From positions 12,028,001 to 12,092,000 of the forward strand of contig OZ176054.1 of the NCBI GenBank assembly GCA_964247055.1: 64,000 nt of DNA. The letters are read 5' to 3'. The notes below the pieces were generated by a model. The model searched no databases. It saw only the letters and a program-made list of their open reading frames with translations, and was not told the DNA's origin. Within the stretch, counting starts at the first letter, position 1; every line of letters starts with the position of its first letter. Made by a program: the position numbers and the translations under genes. This stretch comes from Paragordius varius (Eukaryota > Nematomorpha). This document shows positions 39,180 through 51,315 of the stretch, piece by piece.

Positions 39180-42100
39180 AATCTATATCTTCTTATCCGA
39201 ATCCAAGCCGATCCGCTGCTTTTCTTTCCCTAGCGGATTTCTTTCTCGGTTATTTTTTCTCTTTCCATTGCTGGGGGTCTTTTTCGTTTTTTTCCTTTGT
39301 TCCTTCCCCCCCCCACTTCCCGCTTATTGGTTGCAATATTAAACTCATCAGTTTGGTTTATTGTTGGACCACCATCCTCTCCTCTCCACCCTTCGCGATG
39401 TCGGTGGGCTGTAAATGATCCGCTGCAAAGGATTCGATAACGTGTACGAGTATATGCCTGTTCTTTCCAAAATTAAACCTTTTCTCCACCCCCTATTGAT
39501 TTTATTCTTTATATACACCTCATCGTCCGGTGTGAAAATTTAATTGGGTATGATGTCGTCATCTAATTATTGCGAGGGTGTTTCCTTAACCCAGGAGAAG
39601 GGGATATTGATATTTCTTTTGAGGAATAAGTTATACGGACACTTCTAGAGGACCGAAAATATCAAGATATATCCGTTCCTATATATCTGTATTGAAGTTC
39701 TATTTGAACGTGCGACAGTTTTTTATTTTATTCCGGTTTAACTGAAACTTCATACCCCTGGCAGATTCTTTCATTCTTTTTGCCCTCGAATGTCTAACAC
39801 AAGTGACGTTTTTTTTGCGCAAGCACTGGATATAATAAGGCAATCGCCCTAATACAGCAACCCATATGATTCTCGTATTTCGTTTCTTTTACTCAATATC
39901 GAAACTTAAAATTGGAGTTGACCAATCATTATTGAAACCGCTCTTAATATCATCAAAAACTCATCCCATAGAGTAATTTCTTTTATCCGCTCTACGTTTA
40001 AGTTATCCATTGTTAAACGCATCCATCCTACTATTATTAATATTTTTCAGATCTCTCTTATAGCCAAACAGCTTGATTAGTGGCTTATGATCGGTTAATA
40101 TTACGAACTCTCTACCATACACAAACATTTAAAACTTTTCTAGCGCACATAAAATTGCCCTTGCTTCTTTTTCTATCAGAGAAAAATGTTATTCTGAATT
40201 CGCACATTTCCGAGAAGCAAAAGATATGGGTCTTTTTCCATCACTTGTCATATGTGATAAGACTGATCCACTTTATTCGATTTACCGTAGCCCCACTAAC
40301 AATTATCTAAGTAAACCGCCGTACCCTGATAATCTTTTAATAACTCATCCATAATTTGTTAAAGAATCGTGGGGTGTATGAAAATTCTAAATGGAAGTCT
40401 CTTAAATCGAAAAAGACCTGATAAGGGAAGTAAACGTGATTAAATTTTGATTGGCGGATGTGCATTGGTCAGTAGGCCTCTTGATCCAGGGTCGTAAAAA
40501 CTTTTTAGTGTTCAATTTTGAAAAACCAATTAAAAGTTGGAATCAAATGATCGACTGGAATCAAACTTTGGTTAGCTGTAACTTTAAAAACCACATATGC
40601 GAATATCATTATCATTCTCTTAACTATCACCAACGGAGATACACGTCGATTCGTTGCGAGGGTTTATGGCTTGAATAATACCTAGACCCACGAGCCTTTT
40701 TAATTCCCTCTCCACCTTAGCCTCAAGCGGGATGGGTCTCCTCTGAGCTGCAAATCTTATTTTGATGCTACCTTTTTCAGAAACAACTTGATGGGTGGTC
40801 CCATGTAACATCCAATACTCTCATAAAAGAAATCCTTAAATTTAAGTAAATCCTTATAACTAACATTCTTTGCACATCATCTGGAAATCTGCATTGAAAG
40901 CTTTTCATCCGCGGTAACCCAGAAATTTCACCCCTATCCTCCCTGGTAACCATACATCATACCATTCCATTTGACCTTTACCACCCATTGCCCCCATCAC
41001 CTCCACACGTTGATGATTGAACCCACTATTGGACTCGCGTGTGCTAAAGCCTCCCAATCTCCTTCCAGGTACTTTTCCCAATCACTGATATTTGAGCCTC
41101 GGTATCGAAGATCATAACCCATTAATCATTCAGTCTTACTTGCGTGATTCTTATTATTACTATTCAGTTTATTGACTCGCCGACAACACCTTCTTAAATG
41201 TTCATCGGTAACACTCTTTGTTTGAAGAGGGACACCTTCTATTCCGACAATGTGTCTTCAAGCGATTTAATCAATATTTTACAACTTTCATCCTGAACAA
41301 TTTTATTATATGATGAGAGAAATAGCTGTAACGAGTGTTTCTATGGCAACGCCAAACTATACAACACTGGCATCCGCTATGGCTCTCTAAATAACTGTAC
41401 TTGAAATAGGTTTTTTGCGATTCATTATATCTTCAAATTCTTGAGATACGTCCAATTGGCAAATTCTTGCTCGATATCGGTATACAAATCAATAGCGACT
41501 TCATCCGACATAATTGGGAAAAGTACCTGGAAGGAGATTGGGAGGCTTTAGCACACACGAGTCCAATAGTGGGGTTAAATCATCAACGTGTGGAGGTGAT
41601 GGGGGCAATGGGTGGTAAAAGTCAAATGGAATTGTATTATGTATGGTTACCAGGGAAGATTGGGGTAAAATTTTTGGGTTACTGCGGATGAAAAGCTTTC
41701 AATGCAGATTTCCAGATGATGTCTGTGCAAAGAATGTTAGTTATATGGATTTAAATATATTTAAGGATTTGTTTTATGAGAGTATTGGATGTTACATGGG
41801 ACCACCTATCAAGTTGTTTCTGAAAAAAGGTAGCATCAAAAAAAGATTTGCAGCTCAGAGGAGACCCATTCCGCTTGAGGCTAAGGTGGAGAGGGAATTA
41901 AAAAGGCTCGAGAGTCTAGGTATTATTTAAGCCATAAACCCTCGCAGCGAATCGACTGGGTATCTCCGTTGGAGATAGTTAATAGAATGATAATGATATT
42001 CGCATATGTGGTGATTTTAAAGTTAGATTTAACCAAAGTTTGATTCCAGTCGATCATTTGATTCCGACTTTTAATTGGTTTTTCGAAATTGAACAGGAAA

Positions 42101-42900
42101 AAGTTTTTACGACCCTGGATCAAAAAGAGGCCTACTGACCAATGATCCACCAAACAAAAATCCTGTATAGGACGTTTTTGGATTTAAGAGACTTCCATTT
42201 GGAATTTTTATACACCCACCATATTTCAACAAATTATGGATGAGTTATTAAAAGATTATCCGGGTACGGCGGTTTATTTAGATGAAGCTACGGTAATGGA
42301 GTATAATGGCTTGGAAAAAGTTTTGAACAAATTAGCTTCTCTTGGTAGGAATTAAATGAGAATAAAATCCAATTAACTCGTTCTTCGGTGTCATTTTAAG
42401 GATAATCTCAGAAAATGGAATTAAACCTGATGAAAACGTAAAAACAATTTTGATTTTTCCTACACTTACCAATAAATCACTCCGGTCTTTCCTGAGAAAG
42501 TTGAATTTTCACGCTTGTTTTAATCCATTTTTGCATGCTACAATTGCGGACTTACATGCGCTAACAGGTTCTAAGAATGGTGTTGGTCGACAAAAGAAGA
42601 GATGGTTTTTGATAAAGCTAAACTGTTTGTGAGTAGGCCATTATGTCTAATACCGTTTAACCCGAACCTTCCATTGGTGTTGGAAACAGACGCAGCGAAT
42701 GACAGATTGGGAGCAGTCTTATCACATAACAGTAATGAAAAACGGCCGATAGCTTTTGCGTCTCGAAAATGTGTGAAGGGCATTGCTGGGTGATTGAAAA
42801 AAAGGAGGGGCAATTTATATGGGCTAGAAATTTTTGTCATTCAATTTAATCAATTTTATTGTTTTATTGGTTCTCGAATAATCACATTTGAAAACTTTTC
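39180..42900. mobile_element. Ty3/gypsy retroelement fossil with internal inverted duplication
   Basis: A GC-richer block whose left part (to about 41400) reads on the minus strand and right part (from about 41460) on the plus strand. Both halves show traces of the reverse transcriptase N-terminal region, and RNase H traces are seen on each side, so the element is an inverted duplication of part of the pol gene. No intact gag, protease or integrase was recognised. A short related sequence, cacataaatgatg, occurs just outside each side (39162 and 42941) and may be a trace of terminal repeats. It is clearly broken, with many interruptions, and is a moderately old fossil. Confidence 0.75.
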
Positions 42901-43647
42901 TAGCGCATATAATAGTGCCCTTTAACATATTAATTTTATACCACATAAATGATGCTTTCAAATCAAACTCTGTGATGGACTTCTCAATTTAACGAATGCT
43001 ATGAATGCGTCTGGGTTATTTAAAGAAATTTCCGCTTAGGTGAGACCCACCCACCATAATATTGGTTTTAAAATATTGATTTACATGAATGGCTAATTAG
43101 AAAAAAGAATTTTTCATTGATTTACAAATAGGCCAAGGGCGACAAACCGAATATTTGATTTTCAATTTAGGCCCACGCCGTGCAGAATATATCTTTTTGA
43201 TCTATTTTTTTATTTTCAAATTTTTGGAATTTAGAAATGATAGTTTTATCAGACAAACGCGTGGCCTACTACGCTAGTCGTAATATAAATAGATATCAAA
43301 CCAGGAATTAAAATTTCGATGATAATCCAAAGTATTAGCAAAATACGGAAAACATCCTTAACTGAAGATAAAATAAAGATATGAAATGCAATGTTAAAAT
43401 AAAGATATGAAATGGAATGTTAAAATAATTATTAAAAAATATTGTATACCTCATTACCCATCCTAATCGCACAACTTTGCCAAAATTATTTTAACAAAAA
43501 GCGTAAATTATTTTATCAAACAATTTAAATGGATGCACATTTTTAGGAAAATTAGTTTTCATTCAAATTTTTAAGATTTAATATATTTTATTACAGGTAA
43601 TGAACGTACAATTGCATTTTCCATTGACTAAAAGTATTCAATAAATT
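42901..43647. other. AT-rich spacer between retroelement fossil and CIAO3
   Basis: Includes a short duplicated aaagatatgaaatg word near 43375-43410. No gene was seen; part is probably the CIAO3 3' untranslated region. Confidence 0.4.
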
Positions 43648-46600
43648 TCACCATTTGTTTGTAACTTGTAGGGCTGTTAATAACTTATCTGGTTTTACAC
43701 CTTCAAAACTGGTATAAAATAAGTCTTTGGAGTTTTCACTCTCATTAATTATTTGAGGATCGGTGGTGTTTAAATCATTTATGTGTTCATATATATTTTT
43801 TATTGCGGGGATTTGTTCTACGGGATTTGTAACATAATTTGACGACGTGCTATGATATTTTGCTGATAGCAATTTTTTATAAATAAGGTTATTGGATTTG
43901 GCCACAAAATTAGATTCTTGACCATTTAGTGTAGTAATCGTTTCATTAGTTTTATTATAACCAGCTTCCATATGTTGTGTGTCAGAACAATATGTTTCAA
44001 ATTCTTGAGTTAGAACATCTGTGGGTATAGATGTGTTTCGTATCTGTCCGCCACCATTTAGACAGCCTTATCATTATAATTATAATAAAATTAATGAATC
44101 ATAGATTTTTATTACTAGTTTAAATTACACAAAAAAATCAAATTATAAAATCATAAAAATTAAAATATGCCTTTTTTATAAGGAAATTATATTTTTCATC
44201 ATTGATTTTTGTATATAACATATATAATTACAAATGTGAAATACATGTTTGGCTTTACCAATTTTTACATTCTATTTCTTATTTTATGGCCCAAAAGTGT
44301 TTTTTTAAAAATTTAAGGCTTAATTTACCTTTTTCCTATAATATATGTTCTTTTATTCATGCTTTTACTGTATATATATATTCAAAAAATGATTTGTATT
44401 GTTATTAATGTATATTACCTCCTGGGCAAGCCATAATTTCAATGAAAAGATAAGGACATTTTTTGGTTCGTTTGTAGCGTTGTATAACATTTTGAATGTT
44501 TTTGAAACCGTAAGCTCGTGCAAACGTGAGTATGGGTTTATTTGGTACTTGTGTTGTATCTAATAACCGTATTTCCCGCATATCTTTATTCCTTAATTGT
44601 ACACACATTAAGTAAATTAATAATCATTTAAAGTAAAAATAAAATTGTACAAACAAAAAGTAATAACTAAAAATACAAATATTTTTTACAACAGGACAGA
44701 TACAGGCATACCCTTTAAACTTTAAAATTATATAATTGAGAGAATTAACAATTTGGATCTCTAATCCGTATTTTGTTACCCAATTTGATTTTTAATTAAT
44801 AAAATCAAGAAGGACGACATACTTACCCTTTGAAAACTAATGAAAACATTAATGTTGATGGAAAAAGAAAAAGGGGCGGCTATTCTTTTCTTATAATAAT
44901 AATAAAAATGGACCTGAATCAACGTCTCCTTACGATAGAACAATGTAAAGATCGAAAGCTGTGGAGGGAATTACACTGCGGTCAGAAAACTCTAAATATG
45001 GAGTCCTGAACCTTACCTACCTGCCTGCCTACTTAAGATGTAAAAAATATAGTTGCCTTTCAAAAAATATTTGTCTTTTAGTTTTTACATTTTACTGTAT
45101 ATAATTCGATAAACAGCGACCCTCCGTATAAAAAAACCGCTTATTTGTGAATACAGCGTCTGTAAAGTAATTCATGCTATTGATCCTACACTTTTACGAT
45201 AATAAAATGTTAAAATCACATAAAATTGAATTAAACCTCCCACAAAGTTACTGGCTTACGGGTATTTCGAAGCACTAACGAGACAAAAATTTAAATTTAA
45301 TTATTTTTATCCGTTAATAATATCCAACATTTTATAATATAAAAAACTCGTGGACGATACTATATGTTACCTGAAAAAAATAAATTAATTTTAAAAATAA
45401 TTAGTAAAACTTTAATTTTAAAAAATGGCTCTCAAAAAAAAGCGTTGTGATTCGAATTTTAAGCCATTTACCTTTCATAATCGACACATTATAAGAAGGT
45501 AGATATGGCCATTCTATATGATAACAACTAAATATAAAACACAATACTTACTTGAGCGTTAAAGTTTCAATTCGATAATTTCGTATTTGATTCAAGGGTG
45601 GGCTATCCATAAATTCATTGATACCAAAGCAATGTTTTGCAGCATAACGCATTATAAATTCGGCATAACCCCCTGAACCATCTCCCAAATGATTGTAATC
45701 AAAGGAAGTCAACCATTGAAGCGGTGAGTTTTTTTCTTCACACGGCTTCTTATTTTTGAATAAAATATGTTGAAATTATTCACAAGTAGCTAAAGATTTT
45801 TGAAATCTAAATTTAAGATGATATCTATTGGATACATATGGTAAATCAGGGGTGTTCAACAAGGGGTGCGGCGAAATCTCATCTGAGACCCGCGAAAAAT
45901 TTACATAATTTGCAAAAAAATAGGCTGACGAATTCTTATTTTTGCAAAAAATTTTCTGAAAAAGCCTATTCAATTAGCAACAAACATGTTAAACTTGTTT
46001 TCTGTTTGCATTTTACATACATTTTTATGTTTAAATCTAATCTAGTAAAATAATATTATTTAAATGCCCACATATAACGGAAAACTAGTCTTTACATGTT
46101 TTATTTTTTTTCACTCACTGTAAAAAATTAATTTATTACCACAATAGTCGGGTCAGACTGAGGTGCTAAAGTTCGGAATTCAGGACATTTTTGGTCTAAA
46201 AGATCCCTTATTTCTAGGGTTGATAAAACGCAATCAACATCTTTGTATGATAACATGTTGCTTTCTCTATTATCCAAAAAATTGGAGGGAGTCACCATAT
46301 TTTCTTCATTGTGCAAATGTTTGCCATGGGTAAATTGTTTGCGGGTAGCTTCCAATTTTTTATCATAACACGGCATAATGGATACGTGAAAAATATTTTT
46401 GGCATTGGGAATGATTTCAACATTGGGTGTTTTTGCAGACTCTAAAAAAGTGAAAAAATTTATGATTATCATAAAATCCAAAAAAAATCATAACAGTGTA
46501 TTAAAAAAGTTATAAAAATATGAAAAAATTTGAATTAAATTACTTATATGATATTTCAATTATTATTCAATTTCTTTTCCGATAATATCTAATATTATTA

Positions 46601-49600
46601 ACAAATATATTAGAACAATTATATTTTTATAAGTTTGATTATGAGGATTCCAACAATCTTTTCAAGCGATTCGCAGGAATGTTTTTTGGCAAATCTCGTT
46701 AACAACCCATTCTTAACAAATTTGTTTTATAAGGTTTGGCGGGTTGAACGATGTGACCAAAAAAATATTTAATTTGCATATAATAATTTGTATTCTCGTA
46801 AAATTTATTGAATTCAAACTATATCCAAAATTTTAGATACATAAGAGTATCTTTTTCAATGGATTAACTAAAATAAAAGAAAATAATAATAAGAATTTCA
46901 AATTTTGTTTTAATTAATCTTATTATTATTTTCTTTTATTTTAGTTAATCCATTGAAAAAGATACTCTCATGTATCGAAAATTTTGGATATAGTTTGAAT
47001 TCAATAAATTTTACGAGAATACAAATTATTATTTAAAAAAAATATTTAACTTGCATATAATAATAAATTCTTAAATTTCAAACTTTATAATCCGGTTTAA
47101 TATAGCTTAGTTTTAGTATATAAACTTCTAAAGCACGCTGAAAACAATCCATCAAAATCATTGGCTAAAAGAGATGACCTTAAAAAGTCTCATAATAACT
47201 AACTATTTATGATAAGCATTTATGGGCATTATAAAACAAATTTGGAGTATGCTATGCTAAGTTGTATTTGGTTTTATTGTTTGATTTAGCATAAACCTTG
47301 TATGTGATATTAACTCGCTATCTTTTCGGGAAAAATTGTCTTATTATTAATTTCTTGTAACAATGTTTTTTTATGATAAATCCACATCCCTTTTTTGATA
47401 TATATATATATATATAAAATCTGTTAAATAATTCACGAGTATATAAAAAAATGCCTATTATTATTTTTAATTTTAAAGAAAAAAAAACTCCTCAATAATT
47501 ATATAACTAAGGGATTTTATAAACAACAAAATGTGTAATTTTATAAATTAGTAATTGTGTATTTTGGGCATTACTTTATACCACATGCCAAATTTATCTG
47601 TACTAAATTAGATCCAACAAACAGATTAAAAATTTTGAATTCTGGTTATTTTTATTATCAATGATTTAAATATTTTACACATATTTGAGAACCTTAAAAT
47701 CTAACCCTTTAAATGTAATTTAACAAATTAAAAAATATTTTTCCGCCCATCATACATACAAAATAAATCCAAAAAAGTAAAATTAACAAAATACCATTAG
47801 CATGTTCAAGCGTTTGATTGTGGTAAAGATTTTGTGGGCTTAAGGCTAAAAAATTATCCTGGGATTTTAACATTGCCCCCATAACCTGTTGAGGGGAACG
47901 TACCCGACTCATGTGTGGAAGGATAAAGTTTGATAAACTTTTTTCGGCATAACAAACCCAACCAGGACATATACTAGATATGATTGGAAATTGAAGGCCA
48001 TCATTAGCTTTTGACCTTTGGATATATTCTATTTTTCAAGATCGATATATATATATATATGAAAAAACTAAAAGACAAATAATTTTTTGGAAAAAAACCA
48101 TATATACTAAACTATATATACTGTATTATCCGTTTGTGTATGTCGATAATTAACTAATATCCAAAAAATATGGTACTCTTTTTAGAAAATATATTGTAAT
48201 TTAGTTTTTACGCGATTGTATAAAATTTTAACTGTATCCCACTCATGATAAGCTTTCTTAAATAATAACGCCCACATAACAGTAAAAATTGAAATTAAAG
48301 GGAAAACGTAAAAATATAAAGACAAACATACTTTTTAAATCTTAATTTTTTTTGGATATAACTCATTGTTTTGAGCTGTAAATGAAATAGAGATGTATAT
48401 TGGTAACACAATCAATTATGTATTTTTTGATTGTAATGAAATGATTTTTATAGGATAAATTAAGGTTTGAAAAAAATATGGTTGTTTTTTAAAAAAAAAT
48501 CTTTATTTTTACGTTTTAGCTGTAAAATTTCAGTTTTTACTGTAATGCTGATCAACATGCACTCTTCTAATTATAAAATAGGACCCTAATATTTTGATTA
48601 TCTTTCAAAATTGAGCATACCATCCCACAAAATTACTAATTTATGGGGCATTTCGGCTGATCATGATCTAAAAATCAAAAAAATTTCTAAATTTTTAGAT
48701 GAAACTATTATTGATTGTCATATAATATAATAAATATAATATTTAATAAAAAATAATTTTTAATATTTTTTAATAGCGGTGATATTGTGGAAAATCTACT
48801 TTATTTTTATTATAATTGGGGACATTGTAGTAAAGGGGGGCAGGGGGGAAGTCGAATGTATAAGAAATAATATTTTAAAATTTTTAGAATAAATATAGAT
48901 TTTTATAGATGTAATAGTATTAAATTAATGAAAAGAATTGAAATAAAACAAATTTATCTTACCGTATCATCAAGCAAAAAATTGGGAGTTAATATTTGGT
49001 TTATAAATCTTTTTTAAATTATTTTACGGCGAACTTCACTTTAATATTAATATGTTATATAAAAAGTAATTACCTTCATCGTTAGTCCTATCTTCATTAA
49101 ACGTTGTTTGATAAAGGGAAACAAATTCTTTGGCTGATTCAAGCAAACTCATATTCCGCGCAAAAACACTGTTAACAAAGAGTTTAGTATCTGAATAACG
49201 GATAAAGAAATTATTTAGTTATATTATCAGTCATTTTATAGGGTATTATGCAAATAAGTCTAATAACAAAAAGTTTAGTATTTGAATAACGGATAAAGTA
49301 ATTATTTAGCAATATTATCATTCATTTTATAGGATATTATGCAAATAAGTCTAATAACAAAAAGTTTAGTATTTGAATAACGGATAAAGTAATTATTTAG
49401 CTATATTATCATTCATTTTATAGGATATTATGCAAATATATCAAATATTTTTTGTAAATTAGTTTCGCATTAAAATTATATGCGTTTCTTATAAGTTTTC
49501 CTAATTTAGGGATTTATAAAAATTAATTTATGGAGATTCAGATTCCATAAATATAAAAGAAAAAATCGGGCTAAATTTAAGGAATATGCACATAAAGAAT

Positions 49601-50418
49601 AAAATAAAGTACCGTAATGTTTTTGAAAGAAGTAGGATAAATTTTGTGCCGTTTTAAGCACAGACATATTGTAATAGATTGATAGTGAGGTAAGACTTTG
49701 TAATGAGCATGAGACTACAATAGGACGCCGTTGTTTAAACTAACAATTATTATTAAATATTATGTAGTGTAAAATTAAAATTATAATGACAGGACAAATA
49801 TATTTTGCTTATAAAGACATCCATACCTTTTTAAACCATTACTTGTTCCAATATAACTTAAGTGATATATCAAAATATAAATATTGCTACCAATTTAAAT
49901 TTTCATTCCAGAATTCGCCACCCAAAATTATAGCATTAACAAAAATTAGATTCAAAAAATATGCCAATCTATATTTAATATATATTTAGTATTTAAGTTT
50001 TGTCCTTATAATTTAAATAATTATTGTTTAGAAAAACATATTACTTGGGATATATTTATATTTTCCTCATACACTTTATTTAGTTCATCGACACTTTGTT
50101 GAGTTATTAAAACTGTTTCGGCCGATGTTACACAACCACTGCATGCAAGACAATCACTTAAAGTGATCTGAGCTTTTTTCAGAGGTAACTCTTTGCCTTT
50201 ATCGTCAATTTGAGTATATTTTCCATCCTTTATTCGAATACTATGTAGTTTAATGCTATCAGTTATAGTAGGAGACTCTACGGGTTTTATGCAATCCTAA
50301 ATTTTAACCATATATTATCAGATTATTAATATGGGAAAAAATATTAATTTACCTGAGACGGGGCGATATAATCATCTAAATCTACCAGTTTTAAAATTCC
50401 TCCGAAATTCGATACCAT
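43648..50418 (-). CDS. CIAO3: Cytosolic iron-sulfur assembly component 3 (Nar1/NARFL), 9 exons, 628 aa
   Basis: Fe-only hydrogenase-like protein that links early and late steps of cytosolic Fe-S protein assembly. Exons (minus strand): 50418-50353, 50296-50045, 49739-49613, 49190-49074, 48028-47795, 46441-46140, 45748-45552, 44591-44419, 44066-43648; phases are continuous. Exon 1 encodes DLDDYIAPSQ and exon 2 starts DCIKPV. The N-terminal cluster ligands DC and CLACSGC are present, followed by TSAETVLITQQS. H-cluster-like cysteines lie in SSICPGWVCYAEK, IMPCYDKKLEA and ACPGGCLNGGGQ. The protein ends in Trp (TNKW), as is usual for the family. It is longer than the human protein (476 aa), with extra low-complexity sequence before IMPCYDKK and in the last exon. 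The exon 7 acceptor is weak. Exon 1 is 38 bp from the EBP start codon on the other strand. Confidence 0.95.
44890..45035 (+). mobile_element. LINE 3'-end fragment in CIAO3 intron 7
   Basis: A short frame, from MDLNQRLL through CKDRKLWRELHCG, resembles the extreme C-terminus of RTE/Jockey-like LINE reverse transcriptase proteins (the DRxxWR motif). It is followed by a stop and a ttacctacctgcctgcct simple tail. Only the 3' tip is present, as is usual for a 5'-truncated insertion. Confidence 0.5.
45847..46080 (+). mobile_element. hAT-type terminal fragment in CIAO3 intron 6
   Basis: Starts CAGGGGTGTTCAAC, followed by a GC-rich block with gacccgcgaaa, as at the ends of many hAT elements. The opposite end is not visible. 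It resembles the MITE at 13339-13645. Confidence 0.4.
46783..47030. mobile_element. long palindromic MITE in CIAO3 intron 5
   Basis: Two inverted arms of about 110 bp, nearly identical (including actatatccaaaatttt and ctttttcaatggatta), with a spacer of about 30 bp. Just outside the arms lie direct copies of atatttaaNttgcatataataa (from about 46764 and 47042), too long for an ordinary target duplication. A single-arm relative is at 3604-3700. Confidence 0.65.
48279..48543. mobile_element. MITE, ACAGTAAAAA termini
   Basis: Terminal inverted repeats ACAGTAAAAATTGAAAT and ACAGTAAAAACTGAAAT enclose a 265-bp AT-rich interior with acgtaaaaatataaagacaaa near the left end and its inverted version near the right. 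A TAA trinucleotide borders CAGT/ACTG on both sides. Relatives lie at about 53545-53810 and 61970-62230. Confidence 0.6.
49171..49440. repeat. 91-bp tandem repeat spanning the CIAO3 exon 4 acceptor
   Basis: About 2.8 copies with a 91-bp period: agtttagtat starts at 49181, and its counterpart at 49272 and 49363. The unit at 49171 includes the beginning of CIAO3 exon 4 and its acceptor; the other two units lie in the intron. In the intronic copies the minus-strand acceptor TTCAG has become TTCAA. Confidence 0.85.
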
Positions 50419-50456
50419 CGTTTACGCACACATTCGTTAAAACAAACGCAAAAAAC
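50419..50456. promoter_or_regulatory. 38-bp gap between divergent CIAO3 and EBP start codons
   Basis: The two start codons point away from each other with only 38 bp between them. Both transcripts must therefore begin inside this gap or within the other gene's coding region. No TATA-like box is evident. The placement is inferred from the coding starts, not from mapped transcripts. Confidence 0.5.
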
Positions 50457-51206
50457 ATGCGTCTTCAAGATCCCGAATATTTTCCAAAGGAATTAAATAT
50501 TAAATTTATTCCTAATAGCATTGATACTTTCCATATTCTTATCATATTTTTTACAGCTTTCGGCTTTTTATTCATCGCTATTTGGAGATTTTATGAAAAT
50601 AAAAGTGTTAACCATAGATTTTTTATATTTTGGTTTACGATGTCCGGACTAATTCATTGCTTCCTGGAAGGATATCTTGTGTTAAATCACAAATCGGTAT
50701 CCATGGAAAACCATATATTTGCTCAAATTTGGAAAGAATATGCATATTCCGACAGCAGATACCTGATGTAATGATTGTTATTTTTAATTTATATATTTTT
50801 GCCTTATGCTATATAATAATTTAATTTTTTTAGCTCTGACCCTTTTACTATTTCTATGGAAGCTGTAACTGCCCTGATTGTTGGTCCACTCAGTTTACTT
50901 ACAGCTTATTTTTATATCCGAAATGACAAGAAATATCTAATTTATGGCCTTTTGGTGTCGCTGTGTCAATTATATGGTGACATTTTATACATTGGGACAA
51001 ATTGGTTCGAACATTTTAAATACACTTGTCCATACGATGGAATTTATTTTTGGTTTTATTTTATTGGTCTCAATGCACCTTGGATTATCATTCCAATCGA
51101 TTACATAGCTTACAGTATTAATGAGTTAACGAAATTTGTGGGATCTCAAACAATCACAAACACTACAACATCCTATAATGAAGATAAACCCCTAAAATGG
51201 GATTAA
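50457..51206 (+). CDS. EBP: Emopamil-binding protein, sterol delta8-delta7 isomerase (227 aa)
   Basis: Membrane enzyme of the endoplasmic reticulum that shifts the sterol C8-C9 double bond to C7-C8. Exons 50457-50767 and 50834-51206, joined across a 66-nt GT-AG intron. The order of family motifs is complete: SGLIHCFLEGY, WKEYAYSDSRY, FTISMEAVTA, GPLSLL, CQLYGDILY, and YFWFYFIGLNAPW near the C-terminus, with four to five hydrophobic membrane segments. The catalytic His and Glu of the IHxxxEG block and the Glu of METITA-like SMEAVTA are present. I chose the ATG at 50457 because the protein then aligns from PEYFPKELN onward and has the human length (230 aa). The longer frame from 50331 is antisense to CIAO3 exon 1. 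The 3' end faces SNRNP25, 109 bp away. Confidence 0.95.
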
Positions 51207-51315
51207 TATTCAAATATGCATTTTATTTTTTAACTAAACACAACACATATCATATTTATCTCAAATTTACAACGCAACATATGCATACATCAAAAAAAAG
51301 ATCAAAATGGATATG

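Noticed and set aside
44202-44408. Plus-strand 68-aa frame in a CIAO3 intron
   Set aside because: Hydrophobic chance frame without splice or family support.
47395-47420. TA-rich runs here and at 18778, 25037, 32920 and 48045 as a CRISPR array or regulatory array
   Set aside because: Simple dinucleotide microsatellites without spacers.
50331-50456. EBP N-terminal extension beginning MGKNINLPETG
   Set aside because: This stretch is the exact antisense of CIAO3 exon 1 and its first intron; EBP family alignment begins at 50457 and already gives the normal length.
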